This document shows, piece after piece, positions 23,655 through 32,850 of a stretch of DNA of 64,000 nt (positions within the stretch are counted from its first letter, which is position 1; each line of letters begins with the position of its first letter). Source of the stretch: Blautia luti (GTDB lineage: Bacteria > Bacillota > Clostridia > Lachnospirales > Lachnospiraceae). The stretch is taken from NCBI RefSeq assembly GCF_013304735.1, contig NZ_JAAITI010000021.1:1-64000 (forward strand), in the 5' to 3' direction. Below the pieces are notes generated by a model, which saw only the letters and a list, made by a program, of their open reading frames with translations, searched no databases and was not told the origin of the DNA. A program made the translations under genes and the position numbers.

Positions 23655-25838
23655 ATGTCTGTAACAATAGCTCTTGCCGGAAACCCGAACTGTGGTAAGA
23701 CTACAATGTTCAATGCTCTTACAGGCGCTAATCAGTACGTTGGTAACTGGCCAGGTGTTACTGTAGAGAAAAAAGAGGGTAAACTGAAAAACCAGAAGGA
23801 TGTAACTGTAACAGACCTTCCAGGTATCTATTCACTTTCCCCGTATACACTTGAGGAGGTTGTCAGCCGTGATTACCTTCTGAAAGAAAAACCGGATGTG
23901 ATTATCGACCTTGTGGATGCAACAAACATCGAGAGAAACCTGTATCTTGCAACACAGCTTCTTGAGATCGGTATCCCGGTTGTTATCGCTCTTAACATGG
24001 TGGATCTTCTGAAGAAGAACAACATCCACATCAATGTAAAAGGTTTAAGCTCCGCACTTGGATGCCCGATCGTTGAGACATCCGCCCTTAAGGGAACAGG
24101 ACTTAAAGAGGTTGTTGATGAGGCAATCAAATGTGCAAACCAGCACAGAGTACCATCCAAACAGATGGAGTTCCCGAAGGCAGTTGAGAAAGCTGTAAAC
24201 GAGATCGAGAGCCTTGTTCCTGCAAACATCTCTGAGGAGAACAAGAGATGGTATGCAGTAAAACTTCTCGAGAGAGACAGCAAGGTAAAAGAAGGTCTTA
24301 ACCTTCCGGCTTCTGCTCAGTCCAAGATCGAGGAGATCGCTTCCAACCTTGAGAAGGCAGAAGATGATGATACAGAGAGTATCGTAACAGATGGAAGATA
24401 TCAGTACATCCAGAAAGTTGTTTCCGCAAACGTTAAGAGAAGCGGAAATAAGATGACAGTTTCCGATAAGATCGACCGTATCGTAACAAACCGTATTCTT
24501 GGTCTTCCGATCTTTATCCTCACCATGTTCATCGTTTATTATGTATCTGTAACAACAGTTGGTACTATGGTAACAGACTGGACAAACGACAGCTTTGTTG
24601 GAGGTATTCAGGGTGTCGTATCGGATGGGCTTGGTAATGCCGGCGTTGCTGACTGGCTGATAAGCCTTGTATCTGATGGTATCATCGGTGGTCTTGGTGC
24701 AGTACTTGGATTCGTTCCGCAGATGGCGATCCTGTTCCTGTTCCTTTCCATCCTTGAGGACTGCGGTTACATGGTTCGTATCGCATTCGTCATGGACCGT
24801 GTATTCCGTCATTTCGGACTTTCCGGAAAGAGCTTTATCCCGCTCCTTATCTCCTCTGGTTGTGGAATCCCTGGAATCATGGCTTCCAAAACAATCGAGG
24901 CTGATAACGACCGTCGATTAACAATCATGACAGCAACATTTATTCCTTGTGGTGCTAAGCTTCCTGTTATCGCTCTTATGGGTGGTATCATGACAGCATA
25001 TGTAACTGGTGACTATGTAGCAGCTGGTTTCATCACACCACTGATGTACTTCATCGGTGTTGTAGCAGTTCTTGTATCTGCCATCATCCTGAAGAAAACA
25101 AAACCGTTCTCCGGTAAACCTGCTCCGTTTGTAATGGAGCTTCCACAGTACCATATTCCGTCTGCAAAGACAGTTCTGCTTCACGTTTGGGAGAGACTGA
25201 AAGGCTTCATCATCAAAGCCGGAACAATTCTTTTCCTTGCAACTGTTATCATGTGGGTTCTTTCCAGCATTGGCAGCACAGGAAGCGGAATCGGATTTGT
25301 TGAGGACAGCAACGACAGTATCATGGCTATCCTTGGTGGTATCCTTGCTCCGATCTTTGCTCCTCTTGGATTCGGTAAATGGCAGCCGGTTGCAGCATCC
25401 ATCTCCGGATTCTCCGCAAAAGAGTCCATCGTTAGTACAATGGGTGTTCTTGCAAACGTAGCTGGTGATGATGCAGAAGATACCATGATCGTTGGTGCAG
25501 CGATCAAAGCATGGTTCCCGTCAGCAGTAGCAGCATTCTCCTTCCTGCTGTTCAACCTGCTTGACTCTCCGTGTCTTGCAGCTATTTCTACAATGGCACA
25601 TGAGATGCAGTCCAGAAAATGGTTCTGGTTTGCAATTCTCTTCCAGAACATCTTTGCTTATGTTGTAACACTTTGTGTATACCAGATTGGTCTTGTTGTT
25701 ACAGGTGCCGGATCCTTCGGAATTGGAACGATCGTTGCTCTGATCCTTGTGGCAATCATTCTCTTCCTTCTGTTCAGACCAGATCCGTACAAGAACCAGA
25801 ACGATGTTACAAAGAGATCTGTTCAGGCAGCAGAGTAA
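23655..25838 (+). CDS. feoB: Ferrous iron transporter B
   Basis: FeoB imports Fe2+ across the cytoplasmic membrane. The 727-residue protein begins with the G domain: G1 GNPNCGKT (about residue 9), G3 DLPG, G4 NMVD and SALKGTG. A helical guanine-dissociation-inhibitor region (about 160-270) and a membrane domain with two Gate motifs follow, containing GCGIPGIMASKTIE and GFSAKESIV. Length is normal. An AAAGGAGG site precedes it. Codon choice is strongly biased, suggesting high expression. Confidence 0.97.
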   Translation: MSVTIALAGNPNCGKTTMFNALTGANQYVGNWPGVTVEKKEGKLKNQKDVTVTDLPGIYSLSPYTLEEVVSRDYLLKEKPDVIIDLVDATNIERNLYLATQLLEIGIPVVIALNMVDLLKKNNIHINVKGLSSALGCPIVETSALKGTGLKEVVDEAIKCANQHRVPSKQMEFPKAVEKAVNEIESLVPANISEENKRWYAVKLLERDSKVKEGLNLPASAQSKIEEIASNLEKAEDDDTESIVTDGRYQYIQKVVSANVKRSGNKMTVSDKIDRIVTNRILGLPIFILTMFIVYYVSVTTVGTMVTDWTNDSFVGGIQGVVSDGLGNAGVADWLISLVSDGIIGGLGAVLGFVPQMAILFLFLSILEDCGYMVRIAFVMDRVFRHFGLSGKSFIPLLISSGCGIPGIMASKTIEADNDRRLTIMTATFIPCGAKLPVIALMGGIMTAYVTGDYVAAGFITPLMYFIGVVAVLVSAIILKKTKPFSGKPAPFVMELPQYHIPSAKTVLLHVWERLKGFIIKAGTILFLATVIMWVLSSIGSTGSGIGFVEDSNDSIMAILGGILAPIFAPLGFGKWQPVAASISGFSAKESIVSTMGVLANVAGDDAEDTMIVGAAIKAWFPSAVAAFSFLLFNLLDSPCLAAISTMAHEMQSRKWFWFAILFQNIFAYVVTLCVYQIGLVVTGAGSFGIGTIVALILVAIILFLLFRPDPYKNQNDVTKRSVQAAE

Positions 25839-25928
25839 TCGTAAACCGGTCATACAGTTAAGATCCGGTACATATGATAACTTTGAAATGATGCTGTGAA
25901 AACAGCGGAAATGATAAGAAACATAAGG

Positions 25929-25959
25929 AGGCCGGGTATGTAAATACCTGGTCTTCTGT
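25929..25959 (+). terminator. Weak hairpin after feoB
   Basis: AGGCCGGGTAT and ATACCTGGTCT pair (two G-U pairs) with a 4-base loop, followed by a T-containing tail. It may partly end the feoB transcript. Confidence 0.45.
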
Positions 25960-26060
25960 GTTATAATAAGCCTGAAGAAACATAGGAATTTTTTACAAAA
26001 TTATTCATCGGAAGCTGACAGCGTCTTAACTGCTGTGCAGCGAAAGAAAGGGTGACAGAT

Positions 26061-26258
26061 ATGAGTATAGTAGCGGATATTATTGTACTGGCGCTTGTGA
26101 TCGCATATGGTATATTTGTGATCAGTTATCTTTATTCAAGAAAGAAACAGGGGCTCAGCTGTGTTGGCTGTGCCGGTAATACACGTACCAACGGCTGTGG
26201 CGGCGGATGCTCCGGTCATTGCTCCGGATGCTCAGGCTGCAGCGGAATGCAGAAGTAA
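26061..26258 (+). CDS. FeoB-associated Cys-rich membrane protein
   Basis: A 65-residue protein with one N-terminal membrane helix (about 2-24) and a Cys/Gly-rich tail bearing CVGC, CGGGC and repeated CSGC groups, nine cysteines in all. It matches the small FeoB-associated Cys-rich family that follows feoB in many Firmicutes and may hand on iron at the membrane. ATG at 26061 is chosen over GTG at 26052 because AAGAAAGGG lies before it. The HMA-domain gene follows after 17 bases. Confidence 0.88.
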   Translation: MSIVADIIVLALVIAYGIFVISYLYSRKKQGLSCVGCAGNTRTNGCGGGCSGHCSGCSGCSGMQK

Positions 26259-26275
26259 CCAGGAGGTAGATCATT

Positions 26276-26632
26276 ATGGCAAATGCAATCGTTGTCATCG
26301 TTGTTATCATCATTATGTTGTTTGCCGGAAAAGGCGCATATAAACATCTGAAAGGTGAGGGTGCCTGCTGTGGAGGCGGCAGCAAACCGGAAATCCCGAA
26401 GAAGAAACTGGACGGAACGAAGCTTGGTGAGAAAACTATGAAGATCACAGGAATGCACTGTGAGAACTGTGTAGCCAGCGTCACTAGAGCCATCAACCGT
26501 ATTGACGGAGCGGCAGCCAAAGTCAGCCTGAAAAAAGGTGAGGCAGTGGTTTCCTATGACAGAGAGATTTCCAACGAAGAACTGAAAAAAGTTGTTGAAG
26601 ATCGTGGATATCACGTAGTTTCTATTCAGTAA
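26276..26632 (+). CDS. Membrane-anchored HMA-domain metal-binding protein
   Basis: The 118-residue protein has an N-terminal membrane helix (about 3-21), a short CCGGG cysteine group, and a C-terminal heavy-metal-associated domain (about 53-118) with the metal site MHCENC. HMA domains usually bind Cu(I) or Zn. Here the domain is tethered to the membrane and sits in a feo locus, unlike soluble CopZ. It is probably co-transcribed with the Cys-rich protein. A link to ferrous iron handling is inferred from position only. Confidence 0.82.
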   Translation: MANAIVVIVVIIIMLFAGKGAYKHLKGEGACCGGGSKPEIPKKKLDGTKLGEKTMKITGMHCENCVASVTRAINRIDGAAAKVSLKKGEAVVSYDREISNEELKKVVEDRGYHVVSIQ

Positions 26633-26684
26633 GGATCCATCAGAATAATACGTTTGCCGGAGCTTCCCATCCGGCAGAGCAGAG

Positions 26685-26737
26685 AAAAGACTTCTCGTCG
26701 AAATGCTTAAAAATATTTCGATAAGAAGTCTTTTTTT
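26685..26737 (+). terminator. Terminator of the feo locus
   Basis: AGACTTCT and AGAAGTCT with an inner CGAAAT/ATTTCG stem are followed by seven T residues. Confidence 0.8.
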
Positions 26738-26759
26738 GTGTAAGAAGCCAGAGTTACAA

Positions 26760-26789
26760 TTGACTCACTAATGACTGCCATTGTATAAT
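26760..26789 (+). promoter_or_regulatory. Promoter of the nitrogenase-like/hyp operon
   Basis: TTGACT (26760-26765) and a consensus TATAAT (26784-26789) are 18 bases apart. Transcription would start near 26796, leaving an unusually long leader of about 245 bases before the first gene. Confidence 0.65.
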
Positions 26790-26795
26790 AAAAAC

Positions 26796-26996
26796 AGAAA
26801 AATTCAGACGGAATGAATGTTATTATAAATTTTTTTCTATCCGAATGATGTGTTATGAAAGCCAAATAGAGAGGTAACAGACTTTGACGGCAAGGTATGA
26901 TCCGAGCGGGAATTGTTGTTCATTTAGCGTGGCTTTAACTGCTTTATGAGCGGAATACGGGACTCTTTCACCTTGTGTGGTGAAGGAGCTTTTTTT
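26796..26996 (+). promoter_or_regulatory. Structured leader RNA with intrinsic terminator (possible riboswitch or attenuator)
   Basis: A 7-bp stem AAAGCCA (26858-26864) with TGGCTTT (26930-26936) encloses 65 purine-rich bases with further pairing potential. An upstream TCA-CGGA/TCCG-TGA stem (about 26804-26848) precedes it and a strong terminator follows at 26963-26996. This aptamer-then-terminator order is typical of transcription-attenuating riboswitches. I could not match it to a class I know (cobalamin, SAM, TPP, FMN, lysine, glycine, purine, c-di-GMP, THF, ZTP, Mn and others considered). Confidence 0.5.
26963..26996 (+). terminator. Leader terminator ahead of the first nifH-like gene
   Basis: CTCTTTCACC and GGTGAAGGAG pair (one G-U) around a 6-base loop, followed by seven T residues. 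It sits 47 bases before the start codon, well placed to gate the whole operon. Confidence 0.75.
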
Positions 26997-27042
26997 ATGT
27001 AAATGCCTGCAGGAGCAGGTGCATTCAGTAAGGGAGGATTTT

Positions 27043-27816
27043 ATGCTGAAGGTAGCAGTATACGGAAAGGGCGGTATCGGAAAGTCCACAGTGACTTCCA
27101 ACCTGGCGGCGGTTTTTGCGGCTATGGGAAAAAGAGTGATCCAGATCGGGTGCGATCCAAAAGCGGATTCCACCATCAATCTTCTTGGTGGAGAACCCCT
27201 CCGGCCGGTGATGAATTATATGAGGGAAGAAGATGAGGAACCGGAGAAACTGGAAGATATATCGAAGGAGGGTTTTGGCGGTGTTCTCTGTATTGAGACA
27301 GGAGGCCCGACGCCGGGACTTGGATGTGCGGGACGAGGGATTATCGCCACATTTCAGCTTCTGGAGGATCTGAAACTTTTTGAAACCTGGAAGCCGGATG
27401 TGGTACTTTACGATGTGCTTGGTGATGTGGTGTGCGGTGGTTTTGCGGCGCCGATCCGGGAGGGCTATGCGGAAAAAGTCCTCATTGTCACATCCGGGGA
27501 GAAGATGGCACTCTATGCAGCCAACAATATTTCCAGTGCTGTTCGGAATTTTGAGGACCGCAGCTATGCGAGGATCTTTGGAATCGTGCTGAACCACAGG
27601 AATGTGGAGAATGAGACCGAGAAGGTGCAGGCTTTTGCGGAAAAAAGCAATATCCCTATTGTTGGTGAGATCCCGAGAAGCGATGAGATTATCCGCTGGG
27701 AAGATCAGGGGAAAACGGTGATCGAGGGTGATGAGAATTCTGAGATCAGTGAGAAATTTTTTGCTCTGGCCAGGAAGCTGCTGGAGAGTGAAGGAACGGA
27801 GATGGAGGGCGTATGA
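27043..27816 (+). CDS. NifH-like nitrogenase iron protein homologue, set 1
   Basis: The 257-residue P-loop ATPase has all NifH hallmarks: GKGGIGKST (residues 8-16), [10 protein letters not shown], the two 4Fe-4S ligands C95 (GLGCAGRG) and C131 (DVVCGGF), and R98 at the known ADP-ribosylation position. It should form a homodimer with a bridging cluster that passes electrons, driven by ATP, to a NifDK-like partner. It is about 20-30 residues shorter than true NifH. ATG at 27043 is chosen for its GGGAGG site; an in-frame GTG lies in the leader terminator and is not credible. It overlaps the NifD-like gene by 4 bases. It is not a dinitrogenase reductase in the strict sense, as the partners lack FeMo-cofactor features. 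Confidence 0.9.
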   Translation: MLKVAVYGKGGIGKSTVTSNLAAVFAAMGKRVIQIGCDPKADSTINLLGGEPLRPVMNYMREEDEEPEKLEDISKEGFGGVLCIETGGPTPGLGCAGRGIIATFQLLEDLKLFETWKPDVVLYDVLGDVVCGGFAAPIREGYAEKVLIVTSGEKMALYAANNISSAVRNFEDRSYARIFGIVLNHRNVENETEKVQAFAEKSNIPIVGEIPRSDEIIRWEDQGKTVIEGDENSEISEKFFALARKLLESEGTEMEGV

Positions 27817-29126
27817 AAAAGGAAGCGTATTTTGCAACTGCAGAAGAACTGGAACGGCTTGGACCGGAAGCGATCCCGCCGCAGATGATCTCCGGGAAAC
27901 ATCTGATCTACAGTTCTCCGGCAACGCTGGCATTTAATTCTCCGGGAGCGGAAGGCTTCGGGGTAAAACGTGCGGGGCTTGCAGTGCCGGATTCCATTAT
28001 GCTGATCGTGGCGCCCGGATGCTGTGGAAGAAATACTTCTCTTATCAGTTCCATGCCGGAGTATAATGACCGTTTTTTTTACCTGATGATGGACGAGACA
28101 GATATTGTCACAGGCCGTCATCTGAAAAAGATCCCCAAAGCGGTAAAAGAGATCTGCGACTGCTGTGAGAAGAAGCCGTCGGTGGTGATGATCTGCATCA
28201 CCTGTGTGGATGCGCTTCTGGGAACGGATATGAAACGTGTCTGTCGGAAAGCAGAGGAAAAAGTGGACATTCCGGTGCGTCCCTGTTACATGTATGCGCT
28301 GACACGTGAGGGCAGGAAGCCGCCCATGGTCCATGTGCGCCAGTCCTTATATTCTCTTCTTAAGCCTCAGAAGAAAAAAGGAAATGTGGTCAATCTTCTG
28401 GGATTTTTTTCACCGCTGGTGGATGACTGTGAGATCTATGAGCTGCTGCATCAGGCAGGCGTAAAAACCATTCATGAGATTTCCAGATGTAAGGATTACG
28501 AAGAATATCAGACCATGTCACAGGCCAATTTTAATCTGGTGCTCCATCCGGAAGCAAGGTTTGCGGCAGAGGATTTTCATAATCGGCTGAAGATCCCGTT
28601 TATTGAGCTTCGAAGGCTTTATCAGATGGATAAGATCGAAAATCAGTACCGTGCCCTTGGACAGGTTCTTGGCGTTTCTTTTGACCAGGAATCCTGTAAG
28701 AAAGAGGCGGAGGCAGCTGTGGAACATTTCCGGGAAGTCTGTCCGGATGCCTCTTTTGCAGTAGGGGAGTGCATGAACGGAGATCCATTTGAGCTGGCAC
28801 TTGCACTGGTGCGGTATGGATTTCAGGTGCCGGAGATCTATGGAACCATCTCTTCTGAGAATTTTGTATACATACGGCATCTGGCCGCGTTGAGCCCGGA
28901 GACAAAGATTTTTTCCAATATGGAACCTACCATGCTGTATTATGATCCGGCAGAGAGTGGTGTGAATTTTACCATCGGTAAGGATGCTGGATATTATCAT
29001 CCGGATCAGCCCAACGTAGTCTGGAATCAGGACCGTCAGCCTTATGGATATGCCGGGGTCCGGAGATTGTTTGAGGCGCTCCTTGAGACTGTGGAGCAGG
29101 ATGAGCGAAAGGGGGAAAGAGCATGA
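27813..29126 (+). CDS. NifD-like nitrogenase component 1 alpha homologue, set 1
   Basis: The 437-residue protein has the component 1 oxidoreductase fold pattern. Two cluster-ligand regions are visible: C70/C71 in APGCCGRN, like the GC of NifD, and C128/C131 in [12 protein letters not shown], matching the NifD motif ending in GDD. The end resembles NifD around PYGYAG, but the FeMo-cofactor His that precedes that motif in NifD is absent. It therefore likely carries a 4Fe-4S cluster with its NifK-like partner, as in protochlorophyllide or Ni-sirohydrochlorin reductases. It overlaps both neighbours by 4 bases. The substrate is unknown. It differs strongly from the second NifD-like protein. Confidence 0.85.
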   Translation: MKKEAYFATAEELERLGPEAIPPQMISGKHLIYSSPATLAFNSPGAEGFGVKRAGLAVPDSIMLIVAPGCCGRNTSLISSMPEYNDRFFYLMMDETDIVTGRHLKKIPKAVKEICDCCEKKPSVVMICITCVDALLGTDMKRVCRKAEEKVDIPVRPCYMYALTREGRKPPMVHVRQSLYSLLKPQKKKGNVVNLLGFFSPLVDDCEIYELLHQAGVKTIHEISRCKDYEEYQTMSQANFNLVLHPEARFAAEDFHNRLKIPFIELRRLYQMDKIENQYRALGQVLGVSFDQESCKKEAEAAVEHFREVCPDASFAVGECMNGDPFELALALVRYGFQVPEIYGTISSENFVYIRHLAALSPETKIFSNMEPTMLYYDPAESGVNFTIGKDAGYYHPDQPNVVWNQDRQPYGYAGVRRLFEALLETVEQDERKGERA

Positions 29127-30160
29127 GAGGACTTCGGAAATATCTGACACCCTTTGCCCCGGATCAGTCAGGCGCTGTATCGGTTTTGTATGAGCTTGGC
29201 GGGATCATCGTGATCTGTGATGCCGGCGGATGCACGGGAAATGTCTGCGGTTTTGATGAGCCAAGATGGTTTGAGCGCAAAAGCGCCGTGTTCAGTGCGG
29301 GACTTCGGGACATGGATGCCATCCTGGGACGGGATGACCGCCTGGTTGCCAAACTTGTGGATGCAGCAGAAAAGGTGGAGGCAGGTTTTGCGGCAGTGAT
29401 CGGAACGCCGGTGCCCGCCGTGATCGGAACGGATTATCAGGCACTGAAGCGGATGTGCGAGAAAAAAACAGACCTTCCGGTACTTGCGGTAAATACCGAT
29501 GGAATGGAGCTTTATGACGGGGGAGAACGGAAGGCTTATCTGGAACTTTTTAAAGTTTTTGCCCGGGAAAAACTGCCGGTGGAGACGGGCAGGGTGGGCA
29601 TCCTTGGAATGACGCCACAGGATGTCAGTGACCTGAAGGCGGCAGATAAGCTCCGGGAAAAATTTAAGTCTCAGGGGCACCAGGCAGTCTGCTACGGAAT
29701 GGGAGATGGGCTTGATGAAGTAAAAAAAGCCTCCTCTGTGGAAAAAAATATCGTGGTTTCTCCGGCGGCACTGGAATGTGCCAGATATCTTGAGAAAACT
29801 TTCGGAACGCCTTATGAGGTGGGATATCCGCTGGTGGAGGAACTGGTGCCGGATATGGAGTATGCGGGAAAAAAAATCCTCATTGTGCAGCAGCAGGTGA
29901 TGGCAGGTTCCATAAGAGCGGAACTTCGGAAACGTGGCGGTGACGGAAAGATCACAGTGGCAAGCTGGTTTTCCATGGAAAAAGATCTCCTGGAAGAGGG
30001 GGATGTGTCATTAAAAGATGAGGAAGATTACATGGAGCTGGTGGAAAAAGGCAGATATGATGTGATCTTTGCAGATCCCTGTATGAGGCGGATGACGAAA
30101 GATTTTTCAGGCGTGTTTGTGGATGCGGTGCATTTTGCGGTATCCGGAAAGTGCAGGTAG
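29123..30160 (+). CDS. NifK-like nitrogenase component 1 beta homologue, set 1
   Basis: This 345-residue protein keeps the NifK-type N-terminal region LYELGGIIVICDAGGC with C37, and C42 nearby, then FDEPRWF. Where NifK has its second P-cluster cysteine, this protein reads IGTPVPAVIGTDY, so that ligand is missing. It is much shorter than NifK (over 500 residues). Together with the NifD-like partner it could hold one 4Fe-4S cluster with three or four Cys ligands. It is clearly a paralogue of the second NifK-like protein (shared LYELGG, AIxGxD and GTD spacing). It overlaps the NifD-like gene by 4 bases, and hypF follows after 77 bases. Confidence 0.82.
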   Translation: MRGLRKYLTPFAPDQSGAVSVLYELGGIIVICDAGGCTGNVCGFDEPRWFERKSAVFSAGLRDMDAILGRDDRLVAKLVDAAEKVEAGFAAVIGTPVPAVIGTDYQALKRMCEKKTDLPVLAVNTDGMELYDGGERKAYLELFKVFAREKLPVETGRVGILGMTPQDVSDLKAADKLREKFKSQGHQAVCYGMGDGLDEVKKASSVEKNIVVSPAALECARYLEKTFGTPYEVGYPLVEELVPDMEYAGKKILIVQQQVMAGSIRAELRKRGGDGKITVASWFSMEKDLLEEGDVSLKDEEDYMELVEKGRYDVIFADPCMRRMTKDFSGVFVDAVHFAVSGKCR

Positions 30161-30237
30161 ACTTAAGAGCAGGGCATAAAGTTACATACATACTGTAACC
30201 GGATCAGGGGGAGCTGGTTACAGGGAATGGAGAACAT

Positions 30238-32637
30238 ATGGAGTGCGAAATTACAAAAATGATCCGTGTTTACGGAATCGTACAGGGGGTGGGGTTCCGC
30301 CCTACGGTCAGCCGTCATGCCATGGCAAGGGGAATCCGTGGCAGTGTGTCCAATAAAGGACCCTATGTGGAGATTTTTGCCCAGGGCAGGCAGCAGGATG
30401 TGGACGGTTTTATCGGAGATATTGAGAACAGGCCGCCGAAGCGTGCGGCCATCCTGAAGCTTCTGGTGGAACCGGTGGAGGAGCCGGAGGAATTTACGCA
30501 GTTTGATATCATTGAAAGCGAGAAGACAAAGGGCGAGATCTTTGTTTCTCCGGATATTGCCATCTGCGACGAATGTAAGGAGGAGATGTTTGATCCGAAA
30601 AACAGGCGGTATCTGCATCCCTTTATCAACTGTACCTGCTGTGGCCCAAGGCTTACCATCCTGGATTCCCTTCCTTACGACCGGGAACGGACCAGCATGA
30701 AAGAATTTCCCATGTGTCCGTCCTGCGCGGATGAGTACCATAATTCGGACACCAGGCGCTATGATGCTCAGCCGGTGTGCTGCAATGACTGCGGGCCGGA
30801 GGTTTATCTCATCGGAAGAGAAGAACGGGGCCGGGAGGCCATCACTTATACGAGGAAGACCATTGCTTCCGGCGGGATCGTGGCCATCAAGGGAATCGGT
30901 GGTTTTCACCTCTGCTGTGATGCCACCAGTGAGGGGGCTGTACAGCGGCTCCGGAAACTGAAACGGCGTCCGGTGAAACCTTTTGCGGTGATGGCACAGG
31001 ATCTGGAAACTGTGAAAGAAGTCTGTCAGGTCAGTGAGGAGCAGGAGAAGATCCTTACCGGGCATCAGAAGCCGATCCTTTTGCTGGATAAGCTGATAAA
31101 TCAGCCAAATAAGCAGGAAACTGAGGGAAAACTCTGTGAGAGCATCGCTCCCGGTAATCCAAAAGTCGGTGTGATGCTTCCCTACGCACCGGTGCAGCTC
31201 CTTCTTTTTCATTATGACGATGGAATTGAGATGCCGAAGCTTCTGGTGATGACCAGCGGAAACACATCCGGGGCGCCGATCTGCAGAGACGATCATGAGG
31301 CTGTGGAAGAACTTTCTTATTTATGTGACTGCATCCTTTCCCATGACAGGAAGATCCGGATCCGGGCCGATGATTCGGTGATGGATTTTTATAAGGGAGA
31401 GCCATATATGATCCGGCGTTCCCGTGGATATGCACCTCTGCCCTTTATGGTTTCCACACCCTGGAAGGGACAGGTGATCGCGGCAGGTGGAGAGCTTAAG
31501 AATACATTCTGCATTGGTGTGGATAACCGTTTTTATCCGTCCCCTTATGTAGGTGATCTGGAGGATCTTCGAACGGTAAAAGCCCTCAAAGAAACTATAG
31601 GGCGGCTGGAAACACTTCTGGAAGTGCAGCCGGAAGTGGTGGTCTGTGACCTTCATCCCAAATATAATTCCACAGTGGTTGCAGAGGAACTGGGACTTCC
31701 CGTTTTGAAAGTGCAGCATCATTACGCCCACATTTTATCCTGCATGGCAGAAAACGACTGCGAGGAAAAAGTGATCGGTGTTTCCTTTGACGGAACAGGA
31801 TATGGAACAGACGGGACGATCTGGGGCGGTGAGATCCTGATGGCAGATCATCAGGGATTTACAAGGATTGGAAGTATCGAACCTTTTGTGCAGGTGGGAG
31901 GAGATGTTTCCGCAAAAGAAGGCTGGCGGATCGCAGTTTCCCTGATCTGGCAGAATACAGGAAATATGGAGAAAACTCTTGATACTGTCCAAAAACTGGG
32001 ACTTTGCACAGAGCAGGAAGCAAAAGTACTGGTGACGATGGCACAGAGAAAGCTCAATGCAGTGACTTCCACCAGTGCAGGAAGGCTCTTTGACGGAGTC
32101 AGCGCGATCTTGGGGATCCGGAGAGCGTCCACGTTTGAGGGGGAAGCTTCCACAGCGCTGGAGTTTGCGGCGGAAGCGTGGAGAGCGCAGGAGATACAGA
32201 AGAAAAATGTGGATATAAGAGTGAAAAGCCTGAAAATGTGGATGACAGAAAAAAAAGATATTCCGGAAAATCCAGGCACCTCAGCATCATCCACAGAGGA
32301 ACGGAAATTTGTTTTAAATACAGGTGACATCGTTGCACATCTGGTTCAGGAAAAACTGGCAGGGGAAGATTCCGGGAAGCTGGCTTATGAATTCCATCGG
32401 GCACTGGCAGAACAGATCCTTGCAGCCTGTGAGGCAGCAGAGCAGGAGACCGGAATTAAAAAAGTGGCATTAAGCGGTGGCGTATTCCAGAACCGGCTGC
32501 TTCTGGAACTGGTAGATGACGGACTTGCAGAAAGAGGTTTTGAAGTTCTGAAACACAGCCTGATCCCGCCAAATGACGGAGGAATCGCACTTGGACAGGC
32601 GGCCTATGGAATGGCTTATGTGAACAGGAGGAAATAG
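30238..32637 (+). CDS. hypF: Carbamoyltransferase HypF
   Basis: HypF converts carbamoyl phosphate and ATP to carbamoyl-adenylate and loads the carbamoyl group on the C-terminal Cys of HypE, the first step of cyanide-ligand synthesis. The 799-residue protein has the full domain order: acylphosphatase with VQGVGFRPTVSRHA (from residue 14), two zinc fingers (CDEC from about 110, CPSC from about 160), a YrdC-like adenylating domain (about 200-385) and a Kae1-like domain with HHYAH near 491 and FDGTGYGTDGTIWGGE. No truncation is seen. It lies between the first nitrogenase-like set and hypC rather than beside hydrogenase genes, which is unusual. A GGAGAA site precedes the ATG, and hypC follows after 3 bases. 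Confidence 0.96.
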   Translation: MECEITKMIRVYGIVQGVGFRPTVSRHAMARGIRGSVSNKGPYVEIFAQGRQQDVDGFIGDIENRPPKRAAILKLLVEPVEEPEEFTQFDIIESEKTKGEIFVSPDIAICDECKEEMFDPKNRRYLHPFINCTCCGPRLTILDSLPYDRERTSMKEFPMCPSCADEYHNSDTRRYDAQPVCCNDCGPEVYLIGREERGREAITYTRKTIASGGIVAIKGIGGFHLCCDATSEGAVQRLRKLKRRPVKPFAVMAQDLETVKEVCQVSEEQEKILTGHQKPILLLDKLINQPNKQETEGKLCESIAPGNPKVGVMLPYAPVQLLLFHYDDGIEMPKLLVMTSGNTSGAPICRDDHEAVEELSYLCDCILSHDRKIRIRADDSVMDFYKGEPYMIRRSRGYAPLPFMVSTPWKGQVIAAGGELKNTFCIGVDNRFYPSPYVGDLEDLRTVKALKETIGRLETLLEVQPEVVVCDLHPKYNSTVVAEELGLPVLKVQHHYAHILSCMAENDCEEKVIGVSFDGTGYGTDGTIWGGEILMADHQGFTRIGSIEPFVQVGGDVSAKEGWRIAVSLIWQNTGNMEKTLDTVQKLGLCTEQEAKVLVTMAQRKLNAVTSTSAGRLFDGVSAILGIRRASTFEGEASTALEFAAEAWRAQEIQKKNVDIRVKSLKMWMTEKKDIPENPGTSASSTEERKFVLNTGDIVAHLVQEKLAGEDSGKLAYEFHRALAEQILAACEAAEQETGIKKVALSGGVFQNRLLLELVDDGLAERGFEVLKHSLIPPNDGGIALGQAAYGMAYVNRRK

Positions 32638-32640
32638 AGT

Positions 32641-32850
32641 ATGTGTGTAGGATTATCAGCAAAAGTAGTAAAGATCAGTGACGGAACCGCAGTGGTAGAC
32701 GCAGGCGGCGCAAAGAGAGAAGTTTCCGCCCAGCTTCTGGGAGATCTGGAGCCGGGAGATTATGTGATGGTACATGCTGGTGTTGCCATTGCAAAGATCA
32801 CTGACGATGACGAGGAAGAGACAGACCAGCTGATGGAGGAACTGCTGTGA
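32641..32850 (+). CDS. hypC: HypC maturation chaperone
   Basis: The 69-residue HypC/HybG-family protein starts with MCVG, and Cys2, exposed after Met removal, binds the iron of the Fe(CN)2CO intermediate with HypD. The small OB-like core includes DYVMVHAGVAIAKI. In [NiFe] hydrogenase maturation HypC also delivers the iron unit to the large subunit; none is present here, so the acceptor is open. hypD begins inside its stop codon. Confidence 0.95.
   Translation: MCVGLSAKVVKISDGTAVVDAGGAKREVSAQLLGDLEPGDYVMVHAGVAIAKITDDDEEETDQLMEELL

Noticed and set aside
30163-31296. A 377-codon minus-strand frame opposite hypF
   Set aside because: hypF has all its domains on the plus strand, and the antisense translation has no recognisable domain.
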